Source: Marinobacterium zhoushanense (GTDB lineage Bacteria; Pseudomonadota; Gammaproteobacteria; Pseudomonadales; Balneatricaceae). Taken from it: 64,000 nucleotides of DNA. The stretch's first letter is position 1. Every line of letters starts with the position of its first letter. A program made the position numbers and the translations under genes. Where the stretch lies: positions 310,001 through 374,000 of the forward strand of contig NZ_BMIJ01000007.1 in assembly GCF_014641945.1 (NCBI RefSeq). The letters run 5' to 3'. Under the pieces are notes generated by a model, which made no database searches, was not told the origin of the DNA, and saw nothing but the letters and a program-made list of their open reading frames with translations. Positions 51,984-61,387 of this stretch are shown here, piece by piece.

Positions 51984-53070
51984 CTTTTCGTTCCCGTTTG
52001 AGCCAACGTCGCTCGGCATAACGCATATGGCGAGTTCGGCTGGTGCTGTCCGGCAGCCAGTTTTGCCAGGAGCTGACCGCACAGATGAGGAAATCGAGCA
52101 GTAGATGGTGGCGGCGCAGGGTGCGGCGCTGGCGGTGCGGCACCATCGGGTTGAACAGGCCGGTATAACTGGTGATCTGGCTCAGGTTTTTCCTTACCCA
52201 GAGCCAGGACCCCATCTCCAGGGTCAGCGGCAGGAACGCCGCGCTGCTGCGCGCCAAGTGCTGTTGGTACAGGTGGTCCCAGAGGTCGCCATGCGTGCAG
52301 TAGTGGTGGTACTGGGGCTCGAACAGATAGGGGTGGTGTGGGTGCGCACGCTCAAACAACCTGAGCATCGCCTGCAGCTCTGCGGCATGCTCCATCAGTT
52401 GGTGCCGGCCGGCGTAGGGAAACCAGATACGGTCACGCATGCCAAAGCCGGAGTGGCAATCCAGTGACAGGATAAAGGGAGCTAGCTCGGTCTGAGCCTG
52501 AATATAGGTGCATAGCTGCTGCGCTTCGGCTTGCATGGGGGCTTGGGTCTTGCCGCGATACCAGGGTAACCAGTTGCCCAGACGGTGACCGCAAACCGGC
52601 CAGGGGCTGGGCTGATCGGCATCGAGGGGAGCGTTGCGCATCAGGTCGACACCGTTGCCGTTACTGCGCCAGCCTCGCGCCATGCCGACCGGGTTGATCA
52701 GCGGCAGCAGGATCAGGCGCATCCGCTCCAAGGTGTGTTGCAGGCTGTCATCCCAGGGCAGGCGATAGACCAGGCTACCGAGTTCGGCCAGCAGCAGCTG
52801 GGTGCCGATACGTTCGATGCCGTGGACGCCGCCGCAGAGAATCAGCACCGGCAGTTCCGGCGATTCAGTGCCGAACTCCAGGGCATAGAGCGGCAGCTTG
52901 TGGTCGCCGTCCGGCAGTTCAGCGAGTATCCGGCTGCGGACAAGACCTGAGCCTTTGCGGATCAGGCGCTCGAGCAGACGCAGTTCGGGCAGTCGCTGCC
53001 GGCAATAGTCGGCGCGATCTCGGCTTGAACCGGTCTGATTGCGCTGGTCTGGTTCCAGCAGACTACCCAT
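51976..53070 (-). CDS. M14 family zinc carboxypeptidase-like protein
   Basis: The 364-residue protein has the M14 zinc motif HGIE in GGVHGIERIG, the third zinc ligand His in LSLDCHSGFG and the catalytic Glu in LTLEMGSW. The NPVGMARGWRSNGNGVDLMRN region is typical of M14 and succinylglutamate desuccinylase-type members. There is no signal, so it acts in the cytoplasm on an amide or peptide bond; the substrate cannot be named. Its stop overlaps the next hydrolase gene, indicating a two-gene operon. Confidence 0.86.
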   Translation of the reverse strand: MGSLLEPDQRNQTGSSRDRADYCRQRLPELRLLERLIRKGSGLVRSRILAELPDGDHKLPLYALEFGTESPELPVLILCGGVHGIERIGTQLLLAELGSLVYRLPWDDSLQHTLERMRLILLPLINPVGMARGWRSNGNGVDLMRNAPLDADQPSPWPVCGHRLGNWLPWYRGKTQAPMQAEAQQLCTYIQAQTELAPFILSLDCHSGFGMRDRIWFPYAGRHQLMEHAAELQAMLRLFERAHPHHPYLFEPQYHHYCTHGDLWDHLYQQHLARSSAAFLPLTLEMGSWLWVRKNLSQITSYTGLFNPMVPHRQRRTLRRHHLLLDFLICAVSSWQNWLPDSTSRTRHMRYAERRWLKRERKGE

Positions 53071-53130
53071 CGTTCACCGCCCTTGTCTGGACACTGTCTC
53101 CAGAAGGCAGTGTAGACCTACAGCGTTACG

Positions 53131-54624
53131 CTATTGGGTCCAATAGATATCTTCGAGCACGAACGCCGGGATGGGGCTTTTTTCCCAGAGGCCGGTGAGG
53201 TTGCGGTGCATCAGATTCTGTTCCGGGCGCATGAACAGGAAAACGTTGACCGCATCCTCGGTGATACGGCGCTGGGCATCGCCGAGTCGTGCATTCAGTT
53301 CCGCCTCGCTTCGTGCGTTAAGTACCTGGTCCCAGATCGGTTTGAAACCGGCGTTATCGTAGTTGAAATAGTAGTTGTCGCGGGCGTAGATGTTCAGATC
53401 CATCGGTTCCACGTGCATGATCAGGGTCAGCGCGTAGTCGCTATCCTTGAACACATCCTGCATCCACTCCTTCCACTCTACCGGTTTCAGCTCGACGGAG
53501 AAGCCCACGGCTTCCAGGTCTTCGGCGATACGTACGCTGCCGTAGCGACCGTAGTCGGTGGGCGGTATTGTCAGCTCAACCCGAGTGCCAGGTTTGACAC
53601 CTGCTTCGGCGAGCAGCGCGCGTGCCCTGTCTGGATCATAGGGATAGCGCTCGACCAGATCGACATAGGCGGGGTGCGAAGGGGGAAAGTGGCTACCGAT
53701 CAGCTTCGGTCGTAATTCGCTGCCGTAGAGGTCGAGCAGGCCGCGGCGGTCGACGGCGTGAGCCAGCGCACGACGCACGCGCAGATCGTTGAACGGAGGG
53801 CGTGCATTATTTATCGCCAGCAGCAGTTTGCTCTCCAGTTTGCGCTCGCGCATCTGGTAGTCGGGACGGACCATGAAACGGTTGGTGAGCCTGGTGACAC
53901 TGACCAGACCGTCCACCAGCCCTTCGGCGAGCATGTTCTCGGTACCGACCGAGGTTTGCATAAACAGAAACTGGGCCCGGGTCAGGCGCGCTTTCCCGCT
54001 CCAGTAGTCGTCGTTTCGGAGCAGGGTAACCGAGCGTCCAGCCTCCCATTCGGCGAAACGAAAGGGACCGGTTCCGATCGGGTGTGTGGCGTTAGTGTCC
54101 ACAGAGTCCGGGTGCACTATTACCGCGGCTGTCTGTGCCAGCGCGTAGGGCAGCAGGGCGTCGGGCTGAGTCAGCCGTACGGCGATACGATGCTTGTCGA
54201 GTACGTCGATGCCGCGAACCTTCTCGAACAGCTTTTTCTGCGGGTTGTGGCTGTCGCGCGCGATGATCCGGTTCAGGCTGAAGGCGGCGACCTCGGCGTT
54301 GAAGTGACTACCGTCGTGAAAGCGGACGTCATCCTGGAGATTGAACTCGTAGGTCAGGCCATCGCTGGACAGACGCCAACTCTCTGCCAGCCTTGGCGCG
54401 ATCCTGCCTTCGGCATCGACGACGGTGAGACCCTCCAGCACGTTGCAGTAGGTGATCTCACCGGCCGCAGCGGCCGCGGTAATGGTGGGATCCAGCACCG
54501 GCGGCTCAAGCTGGATGCCCACCCGTATATCGTCCCGTGTCGTGGCCTGGGCCAGGCTGGTGGTAGCAGCGGTAATCAAACAGAGGCAGGTAAATATGGA
54601 TGCCAGAACGCGGGCTCTCAGCAT
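53131..54624 (-). CDS. ABC-type peptide solute-binding protein (family 5), orphan
   Basis: The 497-residue protein has a signal peptide (cleavage near TTSLAQA) and SBP_bac_5 features: LEGLTVVDAEGRIAPRLAESW, FNLQDDVRFHDGSHFNA and PIGTGPFRFAEW. Such proteins deliver peptides or nickel to ABC permeases, but no permease or ATPase gene is nearby. Its ATG overlaps the end of the diguanylate cyclase gene (ATGCTGA, 7 bases), so the two are translated together. It may act as a sensor partner of the cyclase, which is my inference. Confidence 0.88.
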   Translation of the reverse strand: MLRARVLASIFTCLCLITAATTSLAQATTRDDIRVGIQLEPPVLDPTITAAAAAGEITYCNVLEGLTVVDAEGRIAPRLAESWRLSSDGLTYEFNLQDDVRFHDGSHFNAEVAAFSLNRIIARDSHNPQKKLFEKVRGIDVLDKHRIAVRLTQPDALLPYALAQTAAVIVHPDSVDTNATHPIGTGPFRFAEWEAGRSVTLLRNDDYWSGKARLTRAQFLFMQTSVGTENMLAEGLVDGLVSVTRLTNRFMVRPDYQMRERKLESKLLLAINNARPPFNDLRVRRALAHAVDRRGLLDLYGSELRPKLIGSHFPPSHPAYVDLVERYPYDPDRARALLAEAGVKPGTRVELTIPPTDYGRYGSVRIAEDLEAVGFSVELKPVEWKEWMQDVFKDSDYALTLIMHVEPMDLNIYARDNYYFNYDNAGFKPIWDQVLNARSEAELNARLGDAQRRITEDAVNVFLFMRPEQNLMHRNLTGLWEKSPIPAFVLEDIYWTQ

Positions 54625-56006
54625 GATTCAGCCTCTTCGGCGTCAGTGGTGAGCGATGCCAGGATGACTCGGTTTCGCCCCCTCTCCTTGGCGTGGTAGA
54701 GCGCATCATCGGCGCGGTTAAGTGCCTGGTTCAACAGCATTTGGACCTCCTGTTCCTCTGCCTCGCCGACAGTGGATGCGTCGATGACCGAGAAGCCAAA
54801 GCTCATCGTCACATTCACCTGTTCGCCGCTTTCCAGTGCCGCCGAACTATGCCGAACCCGGTCGGCGATGTCGTTGATCAGCGTCTCGGCGGCTTCGTGG
54901 GTTCGTACCGCCAGCACCAGGGCGAACTCCTCGCCACCATAGCGGGCCAGGATGTCGGTCTCGCGCAGGCCGTTACGCAGTTGCTCAGCGATATGGATCA
55001 GTACGCGATCGCCGGCGGCATGGCCATAGCGATCATTGACCACCTTGAAATAGTCGATATCGCCGATCGCCACGCATACCGGTTGCAGGCTTTGCGCAAT
55101 CATACGTCTGGCGGCGGCATAGAGGTGGCGGCGGTTCGCCAGCCCGGTAAGCGAGTCGTGCTCGGCCAGATAGGCGAGTTCATCATGGATCTTGCGCATC
55201 TGCGCTTCCTGGGCCTGGATCCGTGCCACATAGGTGCCCACCGTTGTCGCCAGTTGGGCGATCTCGTCCACCCCGGAGACGCGGATCTGATCGGGGCTGA
55301 TCGCTGGCTGGCTCACCGCACGCTGCACGTGAAGGATGCGGCGGACCACGGCAAATTCGAAATAGAACCCCGCCAGCAGGGTGGATAACAGAAGCAGCCC
55401 GGTCAGCATGATCAGGTTGAGTTGATGCCGGTTGATCTCCTCCTCGAGCTGGGTGCTTCGCTTGGTCATCTGCTGGCGCATATTGGCGGCAAAGTAGCCC
55501 AGCATGACCGATAGGCGACCGGCAAGCTCTTGATTGGTCGCTGATAACGCCGGAATTTGTGCCAGATCCCTGGTGCTGGCGGTACCGTCGATCCGCTTTC
55601 TGACTAACTTATTCAACAGCTGGACCGAGTCCGACAGCTGCTTTTGAGTGCTGTCGATACGGAGCACCACTTCGTTTTGCTGCGGCAGTTTCAGCAGTGT
55701 CCCGGTCAGCTGGTCAATCCAGTCAATCCGGTCGTTCAGTTCGATCAGGGCGGTTCGCCTCTGGGTGTGAGTGTCGGCTCCGGACAGGATCAGATCGAGG
55801 GCGATCAACGACTCGCTCTGCTGCACCAGGCGCACCGACGTCATCAGGTTTTCCATGTCGCTGTCGGTCATCGCTTCGATCGTCAGGTGCATACGCTTCA
55901 GCGTGACGTTGGTCAACAGCGTTGCGCCGATCACCGTGACGGCAACCAGAAAAGTGATACCGACGGTTCTCGCGGTAAGACCGGAGATATATCTGTGTCG
56001 AATCAT
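54618..56006 (-). CDS. Membrane diguanylate cyclase (periplasmic sensor, HAMP-like, GGDEF)
   Basis: The 462-residue protein has two membrane helices (near 13-33 and 190-212) enclosing a helical periplasmic sensor of about 150 residues, then a HAMP-like linker and a GGDEF domain. The motif GGEEF is at 357-361, with an RETD inhibitory site just before. It should be an active diguanylate cyclase. The ATG at 56006 is used; a TTG at 56027 is unlikely. Its stop overlaps the start of the solute-binding protein gene by 7 bases. Confidence 0.92.
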   Translation of the reverse strand: MIRHRYISGLTARTVGITFLVAVTVIGATLLTNVTLKRMHLTIEAMTDSDMENLMTSVRLVQQSESLIALDLILSGADTHTQRRTALIELNDRIDWIDQLTGTLLKLPQQNEVVLRIDSTQKQLSDSVQLLNKLVRKRIDGTASTRDLAQIPALSATNQELAGRLSVMLGYFAANMRQQMTKRSTQLEEEINRHQLNLIMLTGLLLLSTLLAGFYFEFAVVRRILHVQRAVSQPAISPDQIRVSGVDEIAQLATTVGTYVARIQAQEAQMRKIHDELAYLAEHDSLTGLANRRHLYAAARRMIAQSLQPVCVAIGDIDYFKVVNDRYGHAAGDRVLIHIAEQLRNGLRETDILARYGGEEFALVLAVRTHEAAETLINDIADRVRHSSAALESGEQVNVTMSFGFSVIDASTVGEAEEQEVQMLLNQALNRADDALYHAKERGRNRVILASLTTDAEEAESC

Positions 56007-56329
56007 GGGTGCGCGCCTGGCAGCCAATTACCGGTTTGTGTTGCGAAATGGCAACTTTACATTAAACCTGATACCTCTCCCGATTGAACATTAGAAGTTG
56101 TTTACACACAAGCTCGTCCACGCTTTTTATATCCGTTAGCGGCGGATGCTGCAGACTCTGTCGGCGGTGATATCTTTATAGATGTCAGTATGGTTGCGGA
56201 AGTAAGGCATTGCCCCGACAGCTGGTGAATGATGCGCTGTCGGGCCCGCAGCTGAACACATATCCGATGCCGCGGTTTCGGTAATTTAAGCGGCATTCAG
56301 TCAGCGGTGAGTCGCTAGAGAGGTGCGTT
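56007..56329. other. Intergenic region between the cyclase and lipoprotein genes
   Basis: I see no gene in this 323-base divergent region. It holds a perfect 9-bp hairpin CCCGACAGC/GCTGTCGGG (56214-56222 with 56236-56244, loop 13 bases) without a T-run. The rest probably contains promoters of both genes. An AGAGAGG site precedes the lipoprotein gene. Confidence 0.4.
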
Positions 56330-56923
56330 ATGTTGAGAACTACATTCCTGACCCTGTCACTGGCCTTGTTGGCAGGGTGCGCAGGGCCAAGCTACTGGCA
56401 TGAGCCGCCGGCACCGGCGTCCACTGATGCAGAAGTTGAGGTCTGGCAGGGGCTGATGCGCAGTGGTGCATTGCGGCGCTACTCTGTGGCGCACCCGATA
56501 TCTCCCGTTGTCATCAGCTGTGCCAACTACACGGATCTGATTCGATTCGAGCGCCAGGGCGACGAGCTCCGGGCGATGCTCGGGCGCGATCCGCTCTTGG
56601 ACTTGGGGCTGGACGTGGATGCGGATGGTCGTTTCAGTACCCTGGTGCCGGTCAGGGGCGATACCTGGGTCTTTGGTGGTGTGATGCAGTTCAATGAAGA
56701 GCCGGTTTTACGCCTGTCAGGCAGGCTGGACCCGGTTTCGGGTTTGGGTGAGGGGCGAATCAACGTATCACCGGGCGATGAACGTCTTGGATGCAGCGGC
56801 CGCTTCATGGTCAGCCGCAATGGTACACCTCCGTTGAAGTCCGAGTACGGTAGGCCGTTCAAGATTCAATACTGGATCGATGAGCGGGAACCGCACGAGC
56901 CCAGGCGCATGTTTCCCAAATGA
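56330..56923 (+). CDS. Hypothetical lipoprotein, 197 aa
   Basis: A lipoprotein signal with lipobox LAGC places the modified cysteine near residue 17. The soluble part is beta-rich, with two more cysteines (ISCANY and LGCSGRF) that could form a disulfide. I do not recognise the family. It converges on the host-attachment-family gene. The AGAGAGG site and host-like codons support it as a real gene. Confidence 0.75.
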   Translation: MLRTTFLTLSLALLAGCAGPSYWHEPPAPASTDAEVEVWQGLMRSGALRRYSVAHPISPVVISCANYTDLIRFERQGDELRAMLGRDPLLDLGLDVDADGRFSTLVPVRGDTWVFGGVMQFNEEPVLRLSGRLDPVSGLGEGRINVSPGDERLGCSGRFMVSRNGTPPLKSEYGRPFKIQYWIDEREPHEPRRMFPK

Positions 56924-56925
56924 CC

Positions 56926-56954
56926 TTTTGGCCGACCGTCACGGTCGGCCAAAA
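56926..56954. terminator. Hairpin between convergent genes
   Basis: TTTTGGCCGACC (56926-56937) pairs perfectly with GGTCGGCCAAAA (56943-56954) around a 5-base loop, and two more A follow. It lies 3 bases after the lipoprotein stop and 14 before the end of the next gene. The U-stretch sits inside the stem, so termination efficiency is uncertain, but position fits a shared terminator. Confidence 0.6.
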
Positions 56955-56967
56955 AATCGATGCGTTA

Positions 56968-57375
56968 TCAATTTCTGATGGTGGGAAAAGAGAAGGCGGC
57001 GACGACGTCGCTATGGGTCGCGCCGGTGAGGTTCTTATCGAGATCCTGATGCAGAGACTTGCGCAGATGGCCATCCATCGATTCGCGCAGTAACCCAAGA
57101 AAATGGGGTGGGGCGGCAAGGTAAAAGCCGCGGATCTCGTTGGTGTCCAAAGCGTGCCGTACCTTGGCCATGATATCGCGGGCGAAACGCTGATCTTCGG
57201 TCTGGCGTACCGAGCCTTTTTCCGGGATGCCCGGTCCGTCGGAGATCAGGGCACTCTCCTTGACCCGGGCTTCCGGATGGACCAGGTCCATAATCTCCAG
57301 CAGCTCTCCCCGAGGCTTGTTCTGTGCATAGACTCTCGCTTTTGAGGCATCAGCAACAACTATCCAGTCTGGCAT
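56968..57375 (-). CDS. Host attachment family protein (PF10116-like)
   Basis: The 135-residue protein starts MPDWIVVADASKARVYAQ and contains the family features RGELLEIMDLVHPEAR, RFARDIMAKVRHAL and FYLAAPPHFLGLLR. It belongs to the Host_attach family (related to eRF1 domain folds), first noted in an Agrobacterium plant-attachment region, but the function is unproven. The ATG at 57375 is 3 codons inside an earlier start and follows a GAGGTGCG site. It is soluble, and upstream on the same strand is a large cyclic-di-GMP enzyme. Confidence 0.87.
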   Translation of the reverse strand: MPDWIVVADASKARVYAQNKPRGELLEIMDLVHPEARVKESALISDGPGIPEKGSVRQTEDQRFARDIMAKVRHALDTNEIRGFYLAAPPHFLGLLRESMDGHLRKSLHQDLDKNLTGATHSDVVAAFSFPTIRN

Positions 57376-57452
57376 AACGCACCTCATCTATTGGTAAGCG
57401 TCAAAAGGTTTACCAGACTAAGTATTGTCTATTTTCAGCCCATTGCATGGTT

Positions 57453-60400
57453 TCAGGATATGAGCGATTCCTGATGCTCCAGCAGCCAGTCCTCCAGTTC
57501 GGCTGCAGGCATCGGGCGTGCGTAGAGGTACCCTTGTACCTGATCGCAGCCCAGGGTCTGTAGCAGCTCGGCCTGTGACCTGCTTTCCACCCCTTCAGCC
57601 ACGACCGCCAGTTTCAGACTCTGGCCCAGGGCGAGGATGGTTTTTATGATCTGCGCGTCCTCTTCATCCGCAATCGCGTCGGAGACGAAGGAGCGGTCGA
57701 TCTTCAGGATGTCGATCGGCAGTCGGCGCAGGTAGGCAAGACTGGAGTAACCAGTACCGAAGTCATCCACGGCGATACGCACGCCTGCCTGCCGGAGTTG
57801 GTTTAACTGACCGGTGACCCCTTCCGGATTCTCCATCAGCGAGCTCTCGGTCAGTTCCAGCTCCAGCTGGGCGGGCGTGGTACCGTGGAGGTGGGCCAGA
57901 GAGCACAGCTGCTGGTATAGATCCCCCGATTCGAGCTGCCGGGCGGAGATATTCACGGCGATCCTGAAATCCAGGCCGCGGCTACGCCATTTTGCCGATT
58001 GGCGGCAGGCCTCCTCGATCACCCAAATACCGATGTCGCAGATCAGCGAATTCTCTTCCGCCAGCGGAATAAACTCGCCCGGCGCCTGCATGCCATGCAG
58101 CGGGTGCCGCCAGCGCAGCAACGCCTCGACCCCGGTCAGGCCGCCGCTATTCAGATCGATCTTGGGCTGATAGTGCAGCTCCAGCTCACTGTTGGCGATT
58201 GCCCTGCGCAGGTCGATCTCCAGCGTCAGGCGGCGGGTGGTGCGCTCCAGCATCTCCTGGCGGAAAAAACGGTAGGTATTGCCGCCGGCCGCCTTGGCTG
58301 CGTACATCGCCATGTCGGCACGCTTCATCAGCTCCAGCGGTTTGTCACTGTCCTCGGGGTAGAACGCCATGCCCATGGAGGCGCTGATCTCCAGCTTATA
58401 GCCGGGCAGGTTGATCGGGCGCGCGATCTCGTCAAGCAGTTGCTGGGCCTTGGTCGCGCAGTCCCGGGCGGAGGTCAGGTTTTCCATCAGCACCAGAAAC
58501 TCATCCCCGCCGACTCGGGCCACGGTATCGGTGCTGCGCAGGCAGCGGCGGATACGGTCACCGACCTGCTGCAGCAGGTTGTCGCCGACATCGTGGCCGA
58601 GGGCGTCGTTTATCCCCTTGAAACGGTCCAGGTCGATAAAGGTGACCGACAGCCGCTGTGCCTCGCGGAAGGACCGTCCCAACGCCTGACCCAGGCGCTC
58701 CAGCAACAGCTCCCGGTTGGGCAGTCCGGTCAGGGCGTCATGAAACGCCAGGTGCTGGATATGTTCATCCTTGCGCCGGATCTCGGTGATGTCATGGAAC
58801 ACGGCGACGTAACGCACCGGGTCACCCAGGCTGTCGTCGATGCGATTGATGGTCAGCCACTCCAGATAAACCTGGCCACCCTTGCGTCGGTTCCAAAGTT
58901 CGCCCTGCCACTGGCCGTTCGTCAGCAGTACGTCCCACATGGCGCGATAGAATTCGGGCTGCTGATGATCGGATTTGAGCATGCTGGGTTTATTGCCCAG
59001 CGCTTCGGCGGCGGTGTAACCGGTGATCTCGGTGAACGCGGGATTGACCGAGATGATCCGGCCGCAGGCATCGGTGATGATCACGCCCTCGGCGGATGAG
59101 TGAAATACACTGGCGGCCAGGCGCAGCTCCTCTTCAGCGCGCTTCAGGTCGGTCAGATCCCTGCCCACAGCCAGTACGCTGATCGGTGCACCATCCGGTC
59201 CCGGCTCCGGGACTATGCGTACGGCATAGTGGCGTCGATTGCCATCCTCGGCGTTGAACACCATATCGACCTCGGTGGATTTGCCGCCGGCGGCAATGCG
59301 CCGCGCCTGCTCCTGCAGCAGGGTGAAACTGCCGGTACTGAAGGCGGGGTCCTGCGTTTCGTTACCGGCGTTTGCCAGGCGGTTCGGCAGCAGGCGTTCC
59401 ATCGCCGGGTTCACGTATAAAACCTCGCCGCGGGTGTCGAAGCGGATCACTGTGTCCGGCAGGTTGTTGGTCAGGGTGCGGTAGGCGTGTTCACGGCTGG
59501 CCAGAATCTCCTCGGCCATGCACTTGTCGGTGATGTCCTGCATCATCAGCAGCAGGTGCCGGTTGCCGTCGATATCGAAACGCGACAGGTGTACCTCTGC
59601 CCAGAGGTGGGCGTTGAAGCTGGTGGTAAACCGCCGCTCGAAGGTTTCCGTGGTGTGGGCGGAGAGTACCCGGCGCGCCGCCTCGACCAGGCCGCTGTCG
59701 GTCCAGGATTCGAGCTGGTAGAAATTCTGTGCGAGCAGCTGCTGCTCTGTGCCGCCGGTCATTCTCTCCGCCGCCGGATTGGCCAGGATGCACTGGCCAT
59801 CCTCACGAAAGGCCAGTATCGCCGCAGCGGAAGCGTCGAGTATCGATTCATTGAGCTTCAGCGAGTGGCGCAGCTTACTCTCGGTCTCGGTCAGCTCCCG
59901 AGTGCGCGACGCTACGCGCTGTTCCAATGTGCTGTTGAGCTGGCGTACCCGCTGCTCGGCCTTTATGCGCTCCGTTATGTCGGTGGCGATGCCTCCGACG
60001 CCAAAGATCGAGTGATCCCGGTCGCGCAGTGGAAACTTGGCCGTGATGTAGGTCCTTTCGACGCCGTCGAGCAGAATGCGCTCCTCCACTTCATTGGCAA
60101 CTCCCTCCTTCACCGTACGCAGGTCCTGCTCGATCAGTGCCTGTGCAATCTCCGCGGGAAAGATCTCGGCATCCCGTTTGCCCAGTATCTGTTTGACCGG
60201 AATCTCGATCAGTTCGCTGAGCGCGTTGTTGGCGATCAGATAGCGGCCGTTCCGATCCTTGGCGAAGATCACCGCACTGGAGTGTTCCAGGATCGCATTC
60301 AGCAACTGCTGGTCCCGACGTATCGAGCACCGGTTTTCGCAGCGTTCGCCGATGTCGCGAAGGTATAACAGCGCTGCGTGCCGGCCGTTGTATTGCCAGG

Positions 60401-60698
60401 GTATGACGCGCACTTCTACGATCAGTGCCGCGCCGTCCAGTCGTAGCCAGGTTTCCCGATACAGACCCTCGGTTACCGTTTGTCTGGAGAGGTCGTTTAA
60501 ACGTTGCTCAGTATCGGCGTGATGCCGTGGATCTATCCGTTCCACTAGCGCAGTGCCCAGTAACTGAGTGGCGGATCTGCTACCGAACAGGTTCAGGGCC
60601 GCGCCGTTGAGGTATACGAGATCCCCTTGCTGAGCGATGCAGATCGGCTCGGGTGACTGCTCCAGTAGGCGATTGAGTTGCGGGTCGGTAGTCGGCAT
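57453..60698 (-). CDS. Multi-PAS GGDEF-EAL bifunctional cyclic-di-GMP protein
   Basis: The protein has 1,081 residues without membrane helices. It carries five or so PAS/PAC units from the N-terminus to ~550, then GGDEF (motif GGDEF near 730, with an RSTD inhibitory site) and EAL (motif EALLR near 858, followed by NISARQ, DDFGTGYSSL and KIDRSF). Both catalytic motifs are intact, so it may make or degrade cyclic-di-GMP depending on signal. The ATG at 60698 follows AAAGGAAACCC. Several PAS units may bind haem or flavin. It faces the suf operon across 215 bases. Confidence 0.93.
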   Translation of the reverse strand: MPTTDPQLNRLLEQSPEPICIAQQGDLVYLNGAALNLFGSRSATQLLGTALVERIDPRHHADTEQRLNDLSRQTVTEGLYRETWLRLDGAALIVEVRVIPWQYNGRHAALLYLRDIGERCENRCSIRRDQQLLNAILEHSSAVIFAKDRNGRYLIANNALSELIEIPVKQILGKRDAEIFPAEIAQALIEQDLRTVKEGVANEVEERILLDGVERTYITAKFPLRDRDHSIFGVGGIATDITERIKAEQRVRQLNSTLEQRVASRTRELTETESKLRHSLKLNESILDASAAAILAFREDGQCILANPAAERMTGGTEQQLLAQNFYQLESWTDSGLVEAARRVLSAHTTETFERRFTTSFNAHLWAEVHLSRFDIDGNRHLLLMMQDITDKCMAEEILASREHAYRTLTNNLPDTVIRFDTRGEVLYVNPAMERLLPNRLANAGNETQDPAFSTGSFTLLQEQARRIAAGGKSTEVDMVFNAEDGNRRHYAVRIVPEPGPDGAPISVLAVGRDLTDLKRAEEELRLAASVFHSSAEGVIITDACGRIISVNPAFTEITGYTAAEALGNKPSMLKSDHQQPEFYRAMWDVLLTNGQWQGELWNRRKGGQVYLEWLTINRIDDSLGDPVRYVAVFHDITEIRRKDEHIQHLAFHDALTGLPNRELLLERLGQALGRSFREAQRLSVTFIDLDRFKGINDALGHDVGDNLLQQVGDRIRRCLRSTDTVARVGGDEFLVLMENLTSARDCATKAQQLLDEIARPINLPGYKLEISASMGMAFYPEDSDKPLELMKRADMAMYAAKAAGGNTYRFFRQEMLERTTRRLTLEIDLRRAIANSELELHYQPKIDLNSGGLTGVEALLRWRHPLHGMQAPGEFIPLAEENSLICDIGIWVIEEACRQSAKWRSRGLDFRIAVNISARQLESGDLYQQLCSLAHLHGTTPAQLELELTESSLMENPEGVTGQLNQLRQAGVRIAVDDFGTGYSSLAYLRRLPIDILKIDRSFVSDAIADEEDAQIIKTILALGQSLKLAVVAEGVESRSQAELLQTLGCDQVQGYLYARPMPAAELEDWLLEHQESLIS

Positions 60699-60859
60699 TG
60701 GGTTTCCTTTCCCGTTGTTACAGGGCGCCAAGGGCTATGCGTCTCTTACTACAGACGGTTTCATATTGTCCGGCAGGTCTGGATGAGGTGCCATTGACGG
60801 CAGTCAATCTAGTTGGAGAGAGCCGAGGATCCTGGCGGAGGGCGGCAAATCTTTTAAAG

Positions 60860-60876
60860 AGTACTATATTAGTACT
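60860..60876. promoter_or_regulatory. Operator-like palindrome upstream of the Rrf2/suf operon
   Basis: AGTACTA-TAT-TAGTACT is a perfect 7-bp inverted repeat with a 3-base spacer, 37 bases before the Rrf2 start. TACTAT/TATATT sequences overlap a likely -10 region. The layout recalls IscR type 1 sites (GACT...AGTC) but is not identical. Autoregulation by the Rrf2 protein is the obvious inference. Confidence 0.55.
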
Positions 60877-60913
60877 ATAAGAGCCGGGCGAGTTATCGTC
60901 TGCGGAGCGGGCT

Positions 60914-61354
60914 ATGTTAAAAATCAGTAAGTTAACCGATTACGGTACCGTTGTTCTGGCGCACATGGCGCGTCGCCCCGATCGCCTTTTCAGTGCAGCA
61001 CACCTGGCGCAGGAGCTGGGACTGCCGTTGAGCACGGTGCGCAAGCTACTGAAGCAGATGACCGGGGCCGGTTTGCTCTACTCCAGTCGCGGCCAACGCG
61101 GTGGTTACTGCTTGACGCGTCCGCCGCAGGAGATCTCTCTGGTCGAAGTGCTCGAGGCGCTGGAGGGACCGCTGGGGGTGACCGATTGCAGCCTGGCACC
61201 GAAGCTCTGTGGCCAGGAGGCGACCTGTCCGATCCGCAACAACTGGCGCGGGATCAACGGCGTCATACACGGGGTTTTGCAGCAGGTCAGCCTGAAACAA
61301 CTGGCCAGCGATCAGACCATGGGGATAGGAATCGAACAAGCGGGAGGCTTGTAA
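60914..61354 (+). CDS. Rrf2-family SUF-system regulator with three cysteines
   Basis: The 146-residue protein starts MLKISKLTDYGTVVLAHMA and has a winged helix (residues ~3-60) followed by the cluster-binding cysteines Cys92, Cys99 and Cys105 in DCSLAPKLCGQEATCP. This layout is that of IscR/SufR-type Fe-S sensors in the SUF group. It should sense Fe-S cluster status and control sufBCD, the following genes; its own promoter holds a palindrome. The gap to sufB is 33 bases. Confidence 0.92.
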   Translation: MLKISKLTDYGTVVLAHMARRPDRLFSAAHLAQELGLPLSTVRKLLKQMTGAGLLYSSRGQRGGYCLTRPPQEISLVEVLEALEGPLGVTDCSLAPKLCGQEATCPIRNNWRGINGVIHGVLQQVSLKQLASDQTMGIGIEQAGGL

Positions 61355-61387
61355 TGTAACTGGCCCGATGTGATCGGGCGGGAGGCC

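Noticed and set aside
57999..59099. 366-codon plus-strand frame opposite the GGDEF-EAL protein
   Set aside because: Shadow of the conserved EAL and GGDEF domains.
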